DNA of 64,000 bases from Paludibacteraceae bacterium (GTDB lineage Bacteria > Bacteroidota > Bacteroidia > Bacteroidales > Paludibacteraceae), in NCBI GenBank assembly GCA_017450685.1, contig JAFSTB010000024.1, positions 1-64,000 on the forward strand, read 5' to 3'. The notes under the pieces were generated by a model. That model did not search any database. It was not told where the DNA came from and was given only the letters and a program-made list of their open reading frames with translations. The position numbers were made by a program, and so were the translations under genes. Positions 24,944 to 33,645 of this stretch are shown piece after piece. Numbering within the stretch: the stretch's first letter is position 1; each line of letters begins with the position of its first letter.

Positions 24944-24980
24944 AAGCGGTAATTCCAATATGCGGAGTTACCGCTTTTTT
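24944..24980 (+). terminator. Intrinsic terminator overlapping the right inverted repeat
   Basis: AAGCGGTAA (24944-24952) pairs with TTACCGCTT (24968-24976), followed by TTTT. It would end transcripts coming from copy A before they reach the second transporter gene. Confidence 0.75.
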
Positions 24981-25096
24981 GTTGTGGTGTAAAAGGCGAA
25001 ATGCGTAAATATCTAAATGATAAAATAAATTGTACAACGTAAATGACCCATACGGCGAAGCAGATTGTTCGACCGAAGGGAGATTAGAAATCGTAA

Positions 25097-25429
25097 ATGT
25101 ATAAACTGCTGGTCATATTATCTGTTTTTGCTGCTGCTTGTGCGCAGATGCTGCTAAAACAAGGAGCACGGCTGAACTACCCCACTTGGTGGCGGCAATA
25201 TCTCAATCGGTGGGTCATAGGCGGCTATGCAATAATGGCAGGCAGTATGATACTTAATATATTTTGTATGAGCCGAGGAGTGCAAGTGAAGGAAGTGAGC
25301 GTCATGGAATCAATGAGTTACCTGTTTGTGCCTGTTCTTGCGTTTCTTTTCTTTGGCGAAAAACAAACAAAAAAGCAAGTCTTTGCCGTCTGTATTATCA
25401 TTTTAGGTATGATGGTGTTTTTTATGTAG
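25097..25429 (+). CDS. Small multidrug-resistance/EamA-type transporter subunit (second of pair)
   Basis: 110 residues with four membrane helices and the SMR/EamA pattern (LLVILSVFAAACAQMLLKQGARLNY, VIGGYAIMAGSMILNIFC, EVSVMESMSYLFVPVLAFLFFGEK, VFAVCIIILGMMVFFM). The QMLLKQGA and FGEKQ motifs are typical of the DMT superfamily. It is not a close copy of the first subunit, which fits a heterodimer of the ArnE/ArnF kind. It is followed 14 bp later by a membrane glycosyltransferase-like gene. Confidence 0.75.
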   Translation: MYKLLVILSVFAAACAQMLLKQGARLNYPTWWRQYLNRWVIGGYAIMAGSMILNIFCMSRGVQVKEVSVMESMSYLFVPVLAFLFFGEKQTKKQVFAVCIIILGMMVFFM

Positions 25430-25443
25430 ATAAAAATAATGCT

Positions 25444-26940
25444 ATGAAGATCAATTCTATCAAAGAGAAGGGTGCAGTCTTTATGAATGTACAAACACCC
25501 AAACAGGTTCTTTATATTCTGACCGGTGTATATGTCTTGTGGCTCATTTATATGATTGTCAATAATATATGGCTTATCACATCGCCTTATCCGATTGAGT
25601 ATCGTGAAGGACATTCGATGTCTTCTACTTATTTGCTGCTTAAAGGTATAATGCCCTTTACGGTAGAAACATACCCTGAGTACTATAATTCTTACGGTAT
25701 ATTATTCAATCTTTTAGCCTTACCATTTGCTGCCATTTGGCAGGATTCGCTTATCCCGTATAGACTATTAAACGAGTTATGTGTGTTGCTTGCTATCGGT
25801 ATTGCTCTGTTCTATAAGAGGAAACCAACTTATAGTTCAATGCTTTTTGCCGCTTTATGCAACTTTTACCTATTTTATCATATCAACTCCAATGTGTCTG
25901 TGCGCCCTGACGGATTGGGAGTTCTACTGTTTATTTCCTCTATCATTATACCATTACGTAACGAGTTTTCCAATAGGTCGTTAACCATATCAGGCGTATT
26001 AGGTGTCCTGGCTTTCTTTACTAAACCCTATTATCTGTTAGGATGGTATTTGATAAGTGCTATACTATTGTTTCGTGATTGGAAGAGATTTTTATATGCC
26101 AATATTGCTTTTCACCTTTCTTTCCTTGCTATATGTATGCTGGTGAATTGGATTTTCCCGCTTTATTTCTACGAAACGATATTTGCTTACAGCAATTCAG
26201 TAGGTGATATGCACTATTCGTTGAGGCAGATGATATATTCTCTCAAGCGTCTCTCACCTCTTGCTGTGCTTTTCTTCGTTGGCTTTTTTAGTCATATAAC
26301 CGATAAAAATCATATCGGTTGGCAGTATCTTATGCTGCTATTGCTTGTATCTGTTTTGTTGCTATATCCTTTAGGAACCAACGACGGTGCGTATCTTACC
26401 TATCATGCGCAATTGCTTGCGCCGATTATGTTGGCGTTTTGTGCTGAGATATATGATGAACCCAAACTTAATTCTCTCTTTGTACACATACTTGTTTTGC
26501 TGTGTTGTGTTTATTCTTTTGTAAAAGTGCCGTTGATGCACCGCACTTCAAATAATGGGTGGGAAAAAATAGAGAAGTATATTAGCGAATCAAGTAATAT
26601 AAACAATAATCCATGTGTGGCACCGCTTATCATATTTCAGGATAAAAGTGTAACAGACGACGGCGTTTCAGGCTTCGTGTATGAGTATATGCCTAAACCA
26701 CTGACCACTGCACTTTTTGGCAAAGATTCTATTTTGCTGCAACGCAAGAACCAATACGTAGAATCCATTAACCGTAATTTTGTTGATAAGAAATATGATT
26801 GTGTCTTTGTCGGCAGAAGACTTGAAGAAGATGTAACTGTACCTAAAAGTATTACAGATAATTACCACTGTGTTGATTCCTGTGTTGTAAATATGCCTTG
26901 CAATCTGATTATCAGGATGTCAATTTATAAACCATTATGA
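25444..26940 (+). CDS. GT-C-like membrane glycosyltransferase candidate
   Basis: About 498 residues from ATG at 25444 (a second ATG at 25486 is also possible). Ten or so membrane helices with the first loop containing SPYPIEYREGHSMSSTYLLLKG, where the acidic residues are placed like the catalytic aspartate/glutamate of GT-C/ArnT-type enzymes that take lipid-linked sugars. The C-terminal 100 residues are a soluble periplasmic-type domain. The gene lies after the two small transporters and its stop overlaps the following ATG. A transferase using the flipped undecaprenyl-sugar is a reasonable inference; no named family is certain. Confidence 0.55.
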   Translation: MKINSIKEKGAVFMNVQTPKQVLYILTGVYVLWLIYMIVNNIWLITSPYPIEYREGHSMSSTYLLLKGIMPFTVETYPEYYNSYGILFNLLALPFAAIWQDSLIPYRLLNELCVLLAIGIALFYKRKPTYSSMLFAALCNFYLFYHINSNVSVRPDGLGVLLFISSIIIPLRNEFSNRSLTISGVLGVLAFFTKPYYLLGWYLISAILLFRDWKRFLYANIAFHLSFLAICMLVNWIFPLYFYETIFAYSNSVGDMHYSLRQMIYSLKRLSPLAVLFFVGFFSHITDKNHIGWQYLMLLLLVSVLLLYPLGTNDGAYLTYHAQLLAPIMLAFCAEIYDEPKLNSLFVHILVLLCCVYSFVKVPLMHRTSNNGWEKIEKYISESSNINNNPCVAPLIIFQDKSVTDDGVSGFVYEYMPKPLTTALFGKDSILLQRKNQYVESINRNFVDKKYDCVFVGRRLEEDVTVPKSITDNYHCVDSCVVNMPCNLIIRMSIYKPL

Positions 26941-27670
26941 TAGATACTCTTACTTCAGCCAATATAAACGGAGTGGATATAAAACATTTCTCATTCGCGG
27001 TGCAATCGGTGGTCAGCCTGTATTATTGCTTCATGGCAACGGAGGCAGTCATAAAGACCTCGATATCTTAACATCGCAGTTGGTAAATGCAGGTTATCTT
27101 GTCTTTGCTCTTGATTCGCGAGGACAGGGCGCAAATAAGCCGCTGAAAGAATATCATTATGATGATATGGTGGAAGATATACACGAGTTTGTAAAATACT
27201 TGTCCGACATCGTCTATACCGCTACCTCAAGCAGAATTTCTTGCTGTAAGCCGTATGTTTTCGGATGGAGCGATGGAGGTATAGTGGCTCTTATGGCAGA
27301 AATGAAATATCCGGGCTTCTGGCAAAAAATAGCTGTAAGTGGAGTAAATATCTTTCCCGAAGGCTTTATTGGAGTGGATGACCTTGATGCTATGCAAGAA
27401 GATATAGATGCTGCTCCGCCACTTCTAAAGATGTGCTTTACAGAGCCACATATACAGCCTGAACAGTTGCATGATATTGGCTGCTCGGTATTAGTGGTTG
27501 CCGGGGAGAACGATATTGTGAAAGTAGAACATACACGCCTCATTGCAAATAATATACCGCATTCTCAACTGATGATATTGGCGGGTGAAGACCATGATAG
27601 CCATATCAAACATAGTGACAAAATTGGAAATATCCTAATAGATTGGTTTGATAATACAACAGTCCATTAA
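26937..27670 (+). pseudogene. Alpha/beta hydrolase, start region frameshifted
   Basis: The hydrolase frame is open from 26909 to 27670 and reads ...DRYSYFSQYKRSGYKTFLIRG, then PVLLLHGNGGSHKD (oxyanion region), the nucleophile elbow GWSDGG and the late catalytic residues VVAGENDIVKVEH and GEDHDSH. It has no ATG in that frame upstream of the hydrolase core; the ATG at 26937, which overlaps the previous stop (ATGA), is one base out of frame. Adding a single base after that ATG would give MDRYSYFSQ. This is a one-base frameshift near the start or a sequencing error. The domain itself is complete. Confidence 0.65.
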
Positions 27671-27678
27671 TTATATAT

Positions 27679-28639
27679 ATGCTTTTCACATCATTTACAT
27701 ACGCTATCTTTCTCTTTATAGTCTTTGTCCTATATTGGACTCTTGACTATATGTTCAAAGATAGACAGACACCATTGTTACAAAACATTTTTTGCTGCTT
27801 GCCGGTTACGTTTTTTATGCTTGGTGGAATTGGCGTTTTCTTTTCCTTTTGATTGGAATGAGCCTAATGTCATATATAGCCTCATTATTGCTTTATAAGG
27901 CTAACAACCCCATTACGCGCAGATGGATAGCGGGCTTATTCACGGCTGCAGATGTAGCGGTTTTGGGGCTATTCAAGTACTACGACTTCTTTCTTCCTTT
28001 TCTTCGCTTTTTAATATAGACCTTTCACACTCATCACTACATCTTATCTTGCCATTAGGTATATCGTTCTTTACTTTCCAAGCCATATCATATATCATTG
28101 ATGCTTATCGCTGCAAACTGCCGAACCCTCCAAAAATGAATATATCGTCCTTAATAGAGTGTTTACTCTATATCGGTTTCTTTCCCAAACTCTTAGCCGG
28201 ACCTATTGAGCGTCCCTCTCACTTGCTGCCGCAAATAGCAGCAAAACGAACCTTCTCTTACGATAAAGGACTTAATGGATAGAGACAGATACTATGGGGC
28301 CTATTCAAAAAAGTGGTAGTAGCCGACCAATGTGCTATTTATGTCAATAATGTCTATGCCGACTATGCTTCTTATAACAGCATAACACTCCTTTTTGCCG
28401 CAGTACTATATACAGTTCAAATATACGGTGATTTTTCCGGCTATTCAGATATTGCTATAGGTTCGGCACGATTATTAGGATTTGACCTATGTGACAATTT
28501 TCTCTTCCCCTATTTCAGTCGTAATATGGGTGAGTTCTGGAGACGCTGGCATATATCGCTCAACACTTGGTTTGTTGATTATGTGTATATACCATTGGGT
28601 GGCAGCGCATTTCGGCAAACAGATATGGCAAGAGCATAA
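27679..28639 (+). pseudogene. MBOAT O-acyltransferase, broken
   Basis: The start (MLFTSFTYAIFLFIVFVLYW) and later blocks (LLAGYVFYAWWNWRFLFLL, then LGISFFTFQAISYIIDAYR, then GPIERPSHLLPQI, then [22 protein letters not shown] and [25 protein letters not shown]) belong to the MBOAT family that transfers acyl groups to extracellular polysaccharides (AlgI/DltB type). The blocks lie in two different frames: a shift in a T6 run near 27790, a second in a T5 run near 28012, then an in-frame TAG at 28280-28282. The C-terminal third, including the catalytic histidine region, is missing after about 28605. Three independent lesions indicate a true pseudogene. Confidence 0.8.
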
Positions 28640-29036
28640 ACAGGATACAGAGTGGAGAAACGCATTATATACATTGTATGCGTACCCATTAATGGAACAA
28701 GTACCCGATGATGGACGACTGTTATTATATGCAGATAATATGCTCCTTAACTATCAATCACCTTTCTGCCTTCATCGCTTGCCTTATAAGTTCTATATGC
28801 AAGGTTGGGCAACACAGATGCCATTTAACAATACAATAGTATCTTCTAATTTGGATTTGGCTTCGGAATACTTCTATTTTCTCTTATCTACACCCAAAGA
28901 CACGACTCAACAAGTTATAGATGAAAAGATGACGCTCTTGCAAAAACAGTTGAACGAGATTTATAACCAACCCTCTCAAATACACATCATTGACAAAAAT
29001 AAAGAATTCGAACTTATTCAACTGAAAAAATTGTGA
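28603..29036 (+). pseudogene. C-terminal fragment joined to the broken MBOAT gene
   Basis: A frame that is open to 29036 has a plausible protein sequence only from about 28603 ([20 protein letters not shown]) to its end (IIDKNKEFELIQLKKL). It is a soluble, hydrophilic domain with no signal. It is not in the MBOAT frame, so a deletion probably joined the two genes near 28605. It may be the end of a GT-C-like glycosyltransferase, as those carry such C-terminal domains, but this is a guess. Confidence 0.5.
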
Positions 29037-29061
29037 GATTGTGCAAAAAGTTGTACTTTTG
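29030..29061 (+). promoter_or_regulatory. Promoter of the wecE-like gene
   Basis: ATTG at 29030-29033 (one mismatch to TTTG), 20-nt spacer, TACTTTTG at 29054-29061, 33 nt before the ATG at 29094. Confidence 0.65.
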
Positions 29062-29093
29062 CCGCCTAATCACCTGACAAAAAGCAAAAGATA

Positions 29094-30278
29094 ATGAATA
29101 TTCCTTTCAACAAACCTCATTTGACGGGCAAGGAAGCCCATTATATGTATCAAGCAGTGTTCAACGGCAAACTGTCCGGCAACGGCGAGTTCACCAAACG
29201 CTGTCAGCATTTCTTCGAAGAACGCTACGGTTTTCGCAAGTGTCTGCTCACTACCTCAGGTTCCGACGCATTAGAGATGTGCGCTATGCTATGCAACCTT
29301 CAGCCCGGAGACGAAGTTATCGTACCCTCTTATACCTTTGTCTCTACTGCTCTCGCTTTCTTGCGCGAAGGAGCCAAAGTGGTGTTTGCCGATTCAATGA
29401 AACGCAACCCCAACCTCGATGCACAGACCTTAGAAACGCTCATCACTCCGCGCACAAAGGTTATCGTGCCTGTTCATTATGCCGGTGTAGCGTGCGATAT
29501 GGACGCTATAATGACTATCGCTCAAAAACATAATCTCCTCGTTGTAGAAGACGCAGCACAAGCCATTGACAGTTATTTTTTTGTAGGCGGGGACTACAGC
29601 ACCCCAAAACCATTAGGGGCTATCGGACACCTCGCTGCTTTCTCTTTCCATGAGACGAAGAATATCACCGCAGGCGGTGAAGGCGGCTTGCTTGTGGTTA
29701 ATGACGAACGCTTCATCCGCCGTGCGGAAATCATTTGGGAAAAAGGAACCAACCGTGCCGAGTTCTTCCGTGGGGAGGTGAATAAATACGGTTGGGTGGA
29801 TATGGGTTCCAGTTTCTTGCCTGCCGAGATAAATGCCGCTTTCCTTTGGGCTCAATTAGAGAATTTAGATGAGATACAAACTAAACGTAAGGCTCTTTGG
29901 AACTGCTATTATGATAACCTCTCAAAAGTCCTTGCCACTTATGGTGAAAAGGTCGGGTTAGGAGATGCTTCTTTTGCTTTGCCGGATATACCCGAGTATG
30001 CCACCAATAATGCTCACATATTCTATCTCATTATGCCCTCTCTGGAAGAGCGTACCGCACTTATCAAACACCTCAAAGACAACGGCATATTGGCAGTCTT
30101 CCACTATCTGAGCCTACACTCGTCTGCTTTCTATCAGAGCAAACACGATGGCAGACCACTGCCCGAATGTGACCGATATGCCGACACCCTTGTGCGTCTG
30201 CCTATGTACTACGATCTGCAGATTGAGCAGGTGGAACAGATATGCGGCTTAATAGAAAGTTTTATCAATAACAGATAG
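29094..30278 (+). CDS. wecE: dTDP-4-amino-4,6-dideoxygalactose transaminase WecE/RffA
   Basis: 394 residues of the DegT/DnrJ/EryC1/StrS aminotransferase family. The start (MNIPFNKPHLTGKEAHYM, then GKLSGNGEFTKRCQHF) and the PLP lysine K189 in FHETKNITAGGEGG match WecE/RffA, with VEDAAQAI for the cofactor ring. WecE makes dTDP-4-amino-4,6-dideoxy-D-galactose from dTDP-4-keto-6-deoxyglucose and glutamate. Together with the WecD-like gene 6.2 kb upstream it points to a Fuc4NAc-type sugar. RmlA/RmlB, which supply the precursor, are not in the window. The stop is 6 bp before the subtilase start. Confidence 0.88.
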   Translation: MNIPFNKPHLTGKEAHYMYQAVFNGKLSGNGEFTKRCQHFFEERYGFRKCLLTTSGSDALEMCAMLCNLQPGDEVIVPSYTFVSTALAFLREGAKVVFADSMKRNPNLDAQTLETLITPRTKVIVPVHYAGVACDMDAIMTIAQKHNLLVVEDAAQAIDSYFFVGGDYSTPKPLGAIGHLAAFSFHETKNITAGGEGGLLVVNDERFIRRAEIIWEKGTNRAEFFRGEVNKYGWVDMGSSFLPAEINAAFLWAQLENLDEIQTKRKALWNCYYDNLSKVLATYGEKVGLGDASFALPDIPEYATNNAHIFYLIMPSLEERTALIKHLKDNGILAVFHYLSLHSSAFYQSKHDGRPLPECDRYADTLVRLPMYYDLQIEQVEQICGLIESFINNR

Positions 30279-30284
30279 TTGCCC

Positions 30285-31337
30285 ATGTTGTTACTTCTCT
30301 CCTTTTTCAGTACTATTCTCGGTCTCCAATCCATGCACGAGGCAGGTTTTCAGGGGCAAGGCAAAACGATTGCTATCATCGACTGCGGATTCTACAAAGC
30401 CAATGATAACACTCTTTTTCGTCAAGACCATATACTGGGCGTATATGACCTTCTGAAACAAGATTCTGTGGAGAGAGAGGATTTGTTTTCCAACCCCTAT
30501 GACACTCACGGAGCCAATTGCTTGAGCCTGATGCTTTATAAGTCGGAGGAGTTTACCGGTACTGCACCTGAAGCCCATTATATCATTATCCGAACGGAAG
30601 ACCTTAACTATGAGTACAGAGGTGAAGTGGATCGACTGGAACGCGGTATGTTGCTTGCCGACTCTCTCGGTGCCGACATCATCACCATGTCGCTCGGATA
30701 CGCCACTTTTGACAACTCTGACGATAATTTCACCTATGACGACTTGAACGGCTTATCCTCTGTCTCGCAGACAGCCACTGCTTTAGCGCGCAAGGGCAGA
30801 CTGCTGTTTGTGGCTGCAGGCAACAGCGGCAATAACCCTTGGCATTATCTCAATATCCCCGCTGATGCCGATAGTATATTGACTGTTGGTGCATGTAGTG
30901 AAGAGGGTGAACCTGCCTCTTTCAGCAGTTGGGGACCCACAGCCGATGGCAGACAAAAACCTGAAGTGGCGGCGTGGGGATGGCAGACACGAGTACTCAA
31001 TCTCGAAAATGGCACTATCACCTTAGGTAGCGGCACCTCTTATGCCACTCCCGAAATGGCGGGAATGGCGGCATGCCTATGGCAAGCGCTACCCGACAAG
31101 TCGGCAATGGAGATACGCGACCTTATCATACGCTCCGCCTCCCACTACCCTGATGCCGACTACCAACTCGGATACGGCGTTCCAGACGCTTACAAAGCCT
31201 ACCTTATGGCGCAGCACGGCACAGGGTGGAAAGACCTCTACCCGCGTGACGATGCGCGTAAGGTGATACAGAACGGACAACTATATATCATTCGTAACGG
31301 TGTCTATTACACACCAATGGGCATAAGAAAAGGGTAA
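30285..31337 (+). CDS. Subtilisin-like serine peptidase (S8)
   Basis: 350 residues from ATG at 30285. The catalytic triad is Asp33 (IIDCGF), His75 (YDTHGANC) and Ser252 (SGTSYATPEMAG). The start MLLLLSFFSTILGLQS could be a short signal peptide. No pro-domain is present. The last 25 residues (RKVIQNGQLYIIRNGVYYTPMG) resemble the C-terminal tail of T9SS cargo and of two other proteins in this window. It is probably secreted and may act on surface or periplasmic proteins. Starts 6 bp after the wecE stop, so it may be co-transcribed, although the functions differ. Confidence 0.85.
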   Translation: MLLLLSFFSTILGLQSMHEAGFQGQGKTIAIIDCGFYKANDNTLFRQDHILGVYDLLKQDSVEREDLFSNPYDTHGANCLSLMLYKSEEFTGTAPEAHYIIIRTEDLNYEYRGEVDRLERGMLLADSLGADIITMSLGYATFDNSDDNFTYDDLNGLSSVSQTATALARKGRLLFVAAGNSGNNPWHYLNIPADADSILTVGACSEEGEPASFSSWGPTADGRQKPEVAAWGWQTRVLNLENGTITLGSGTSYATPEMAGMAACLWQALPDKSAMEIRDLIIRSASHYPDADYQLGYGVPDAYKAYLMAQHGTGWKDLYPRDDARKVIQNGQLYIIRNGVYYTPMGIRKG

Positions 31338-31429
31338 GCTTACTATATCGCACCGCTACAACCTCCTACCCTTGCTTCGGTCAAGACCTGGGGGAATTCA
31401 GAGGGAGCTGGTCGTATAGGACTTACCCT
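31331..31429 (-). ncRNA. ffs: Signal recognition particle RNA (small bacterial type)
   Basis: On the minus strand the ~99-nt sequence closes with AGGGTAAG (31429-31422) and CTTACCCT (31338-31331) and folds into one long hairpin with CTATACG/CGATATAG pairing next. The apical part reads CAGG ... AGCA with ten bases between them, the same spacing as the symmetric internal loop of domain IV in E. coli 4.5S RNA, here with UUGACC-type loop bases (URRC class tetraloop UGAC) rather than GGAA. It has a perfect promoter (31462-31493) and a U-rich stretch after 31331. The matching protein, Ffh, is encoded at 40482-41786. Confidence 0.75.
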
Positions 31430-31461
31430 AATAGAGAAAAGCGCTTCCGCTTTTGCAACCG

Positions 31462-31493
31462 CAAAGGTAAGGCAAGATTTTTACTTACACAAA
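31462..31493 (-). promoter_or_regulatory. Promoter of the SRP RNA
   Basis: Minus strand TTTG (31493-31490), 20-nt spacer, TACCTTTG (31469-31462), about 33-40 nt upstream of the closing stem of the RNA. Confidence 0.8.
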
Positions 31494-31526
31494 TCTTTTG
31501 TGGAAAATTTCATCATATCTCATATT

Positions 31527-32912
31527 ATGACCGCATTGCCTTTCATTCCTAATGAAGGGCAAAGTCGTTTGATAGAGCATCTGGCAGCCTTCTTGCTTTC
31601 ATCCGAACAGAAGAAAGCTTTTCTTTTACGCGGCTATGCCGGTACGGGTAAGACATCAGTTGTGGCTGCATTGGTGAAAGCCGTAAACCGATTGCAGATA
31701 CCTGTAGTGCTGTTAGCACCAACAGGAAGAGCAGCCAAAGTGATGAGCCGATATGCAGATCAACCCGCTTTCACTATCCATAAATGGATATATCGCACCA
31801 ATGGCATACCTGATGTCGAAGACGGACAATTTCGATTGGCTGATAACCGTGCTACACATACCCTCTTTATTGTGGACGAAGCGAGTATGATACAAACGGA
31901 TAGTATATCTTCAGCGGGATATAATAACATCCTGTCCGACCTCTTGCGTTTCATCTTTTCCCCCTCTTCCGACACACCTTCAGCCCCGTCTGACAACGCA
32001 CTGCTTCTGTTAGGCGATGAGGCACAATTGCCACCTGTCGGTCAATCCCTTTCTCCTGCTTTGGACGCACAACACCTGCTTGGTTACGGACTGTCGCTTC
32101 ACACCTTCACTCTCACGGAGGTGGTGCGTCAAGCGTTAGACAGCGGCATTTTAACCAATGCTACCGCTATCCGACTTACCGAAAACACAGATATTCAACC
32201 CTCTACTGATGTACACCTGCTCCGTCCAAGCGCTTTTCAGGAGACGTTAGAGCAAGCATATCAACGCGACGGGATAGCCGAGACATTAGTGCTAACACGC
32301 AGTAACAGACGTGCTAACCTGTATAATCAAGGCATAAGGGCTCAAGTGTTATGGAGAGAAGATATGTTGGCAGCAGGCGATAGACTGATGGTGGTGAAGA
32401 ACAACTATTTTTGGACGGCACAGTATGACAACCTGCCTTTTCTTGCTAACGGTGACACTTTAGAGGTGGAGCGGCTTCGCAATGAGAGAGAGATGTATGG
32501 CTTCCGCTTTATTGATGCGCAATTGAGGTCTTTAGACTATGATTGGGAGATAGATGTTGTCCTGTGGTTAGATACTCTTACCACGCCCACACCCGAAGAT
32601 AATCTTGCTATGTATAGGCAGTTATATGAGCGTGTTGCAGAGGATTATCCCGATGTGCGTAATAAGCAGGAAAAGCGTCGTCTTATGCGCGAATCACCTT
32701 ATCTTAACGCCTTGCAAGTAAGGTTCGCTTATGCTGTCACTTGCCATAAAGCACAAGGTGGTCAATGGGAAAATGTGTTTATCGATTGCGGCATACTGAC
32801 CGACGAACAGAAAACAACCATTGAATATAGACGTTGGCTTTATACTGCTCTCACACGCGCTAAAAAAGAAGTATGGGTAATGGATTATGCCAAGCCAAAA
32901 GAAGGCGATTAA
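31527..32912 (+). CDS. RecD-like ATP-dependent DNA helicase
   Basis: About 461 residues from ATG at 31527 (a GTG at 31500 is the alternative). Superfamily 1B helicase motifs are present: Walker A GYAGTGKT (residues 36-43), motif Ia, Walker B TLFIVDEASMI, motif III LLLGDEAQLPPVG, motif IV region and motif VI/SF1 FAYAVTCHKAQGGQW with RRWLYTALTRAKK. This is the short RecD-like form without the N-terminal RecD2 region. It unwinds DNA 5' to 3'. It converges with batC; no recB or recC is nearby. Probably a housekeeping repair helicase. Confidence 0.9.
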   Translation: MTALPFIPNEGQSRLIEHLAAFLLSSEQKKAFLLRGYAGTGKTSVVAALVKAVNRLQIPVVLLAPTGRAAKVMSRYADQPAFTIHKWIYRTNGIPDVEDGQFRLADNRATHTLFIVDEASMIQTDSISSAGYNNILSDLLRFIFSPSSDTPSAPSDNALLLLGDEAQLPPVGQSLSPALDAQHLLGYGLSLHTFTLTEVVRQALDSGILTNATAIRLTENTDIQPSTDVHLLRPSAFQETLEQAYQRDGIAETLVLTRSNRRANLYNQGIRAQVLWREDMLAAGDRLMVVKNNYFWTAQYDNLPFLANGDTLEVERLRNEREMYGFRFIDAQLRSLDYDWEIDVVLWLDTLTTPTPEDNLAMYRQLYERVAEDYPDVRNKQEKRRLMRESPYLNALQVRFAYAVTCHKAQGGQWENVFIDCGILTDEQKTTIEYRRWLYTALTRAKKEVWVMDYAKPKEGD

Positions 32913-32922
32913 AGAACATTTT

Positions 32923-33645
32923 TTACCAATCTTTCTCTACGCGCTTTTTGTTGCCTTTCTTGCGTTGTAGTTGTTCTTGCATTTTCTCCTGTGTCTCTTG
33001 TTCGTCTTGTTCGAGGGCTTGTAGTATCTGTTCGGCTGTCTCTTTATCCATCTTATCTTCTGTCTGTTGCGCCTCCTGCTCTTGTTGTGTCTCTTGCTGC
33101 TCGGATTGTTGCTCTTGTGCCTCTTGTTCTTTCGATTGCTGATTCTTTTGGTCTTGCTGTTGATCCTGTTTTTGGTCTTGCTGTTGTTGGTTCTGTTGTT
33201 GCTCTTGTGCCATCTGTAAGGCTTTCACGAGGTTGTAGCGTGTGTCGTTGTCTTTGGGGTTGAGGCGTAGCGACTGTTTATATGCTTCCACTGCTTGTCC
33301 GTATTGCTCTTGTGCGAACATAGCATTACCAAGGTTGTGAAGAGCATCGGCAATGCGCTGTTTGTCTTTGTTGCTATCGGCAAGGTTGGTGGCTGACAGA
33401 TAGGCTTTACCTGCCTCGTCATATTTTTCTTGTTTGAAAAGTGCATTACCAAGGTTGTATTGCGCCTCAAAAGAGCGATTGTTACTCTCTAAGGCACGAC
33501 GGTAATCGACTTCCGCTTCCGTGTAGTTCTCTTTGTTATACTGTCGGTTGCCTCGCATAACTAACCCCATCTCTTGTTGTGCCAAGAGAACAGAAGTATT
33601 CAGAGCAAGGAATATGATAAAGAGGTAGTGTTTCATATCTGTCAT
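32923..33645 (-). CDS. batC: TPR protein of the Bat operon (BatC-like)
   Basis: 240 residues from ATG at 33645, which overlaps the batB stop (ATGA). A signal peptide (YLFIIFLALNTSVLLAQ) is followed by about three TPR units (AQYNLGNALFKQEKYDEAGKAY, DALHNLGNAMFAQEQYGQAVEAY) and then 90 residues that are mostly Gln, Glu, Asp and Lys. TPR proteins of the Bat operon are periplasmic and thought to hold components together. BatD is missing downstream; the next gene (RecD-like) is convergent. Length is typical except for the Gln-rich tail. Confidence 0.8.
   Translation of the reverse strand: MTDMKHYLFIIFLALNTSVLLAQQEMGLVMRGNRQYNKENYTEAEVDYRRALESNNRSFEAQYNLGNALFKQEKYDEAGKAYLSATNLADSNKDKQRIADALHNLGNAMFAQEQYGQAVEAYKQSLRLNPKDNDTRYNLVKALQMAQEQQQNQQQQDQKQDQQQDQKNQQSKEQEAQEQQSEQQETQQEQEAQQTEDKMDKETAEQILQALEQDEQETQEKMQEQLQRKKGNKKRVEKDW

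Larger units (their letters stand above)
24517..24962. repeat. 446-bp segment bounded by 16-bp perfect inverted repeats
   Basis: CATATTGGAATTACCG at 24517-24532 and its exact reverse complement CGGTAATTCCAATATG at 24947-24962. The segment contains the leader repeat with a promoter -7 box (copy A, 24675-24761) and a gene fragment. The right arm overlaps the terminator hairpin at 24944-24976. A perfect 16-bp inverted pair this close is very unlikely by chance; it could be an invertible segment or a MITE-like cassette. Confidence 0.75.
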
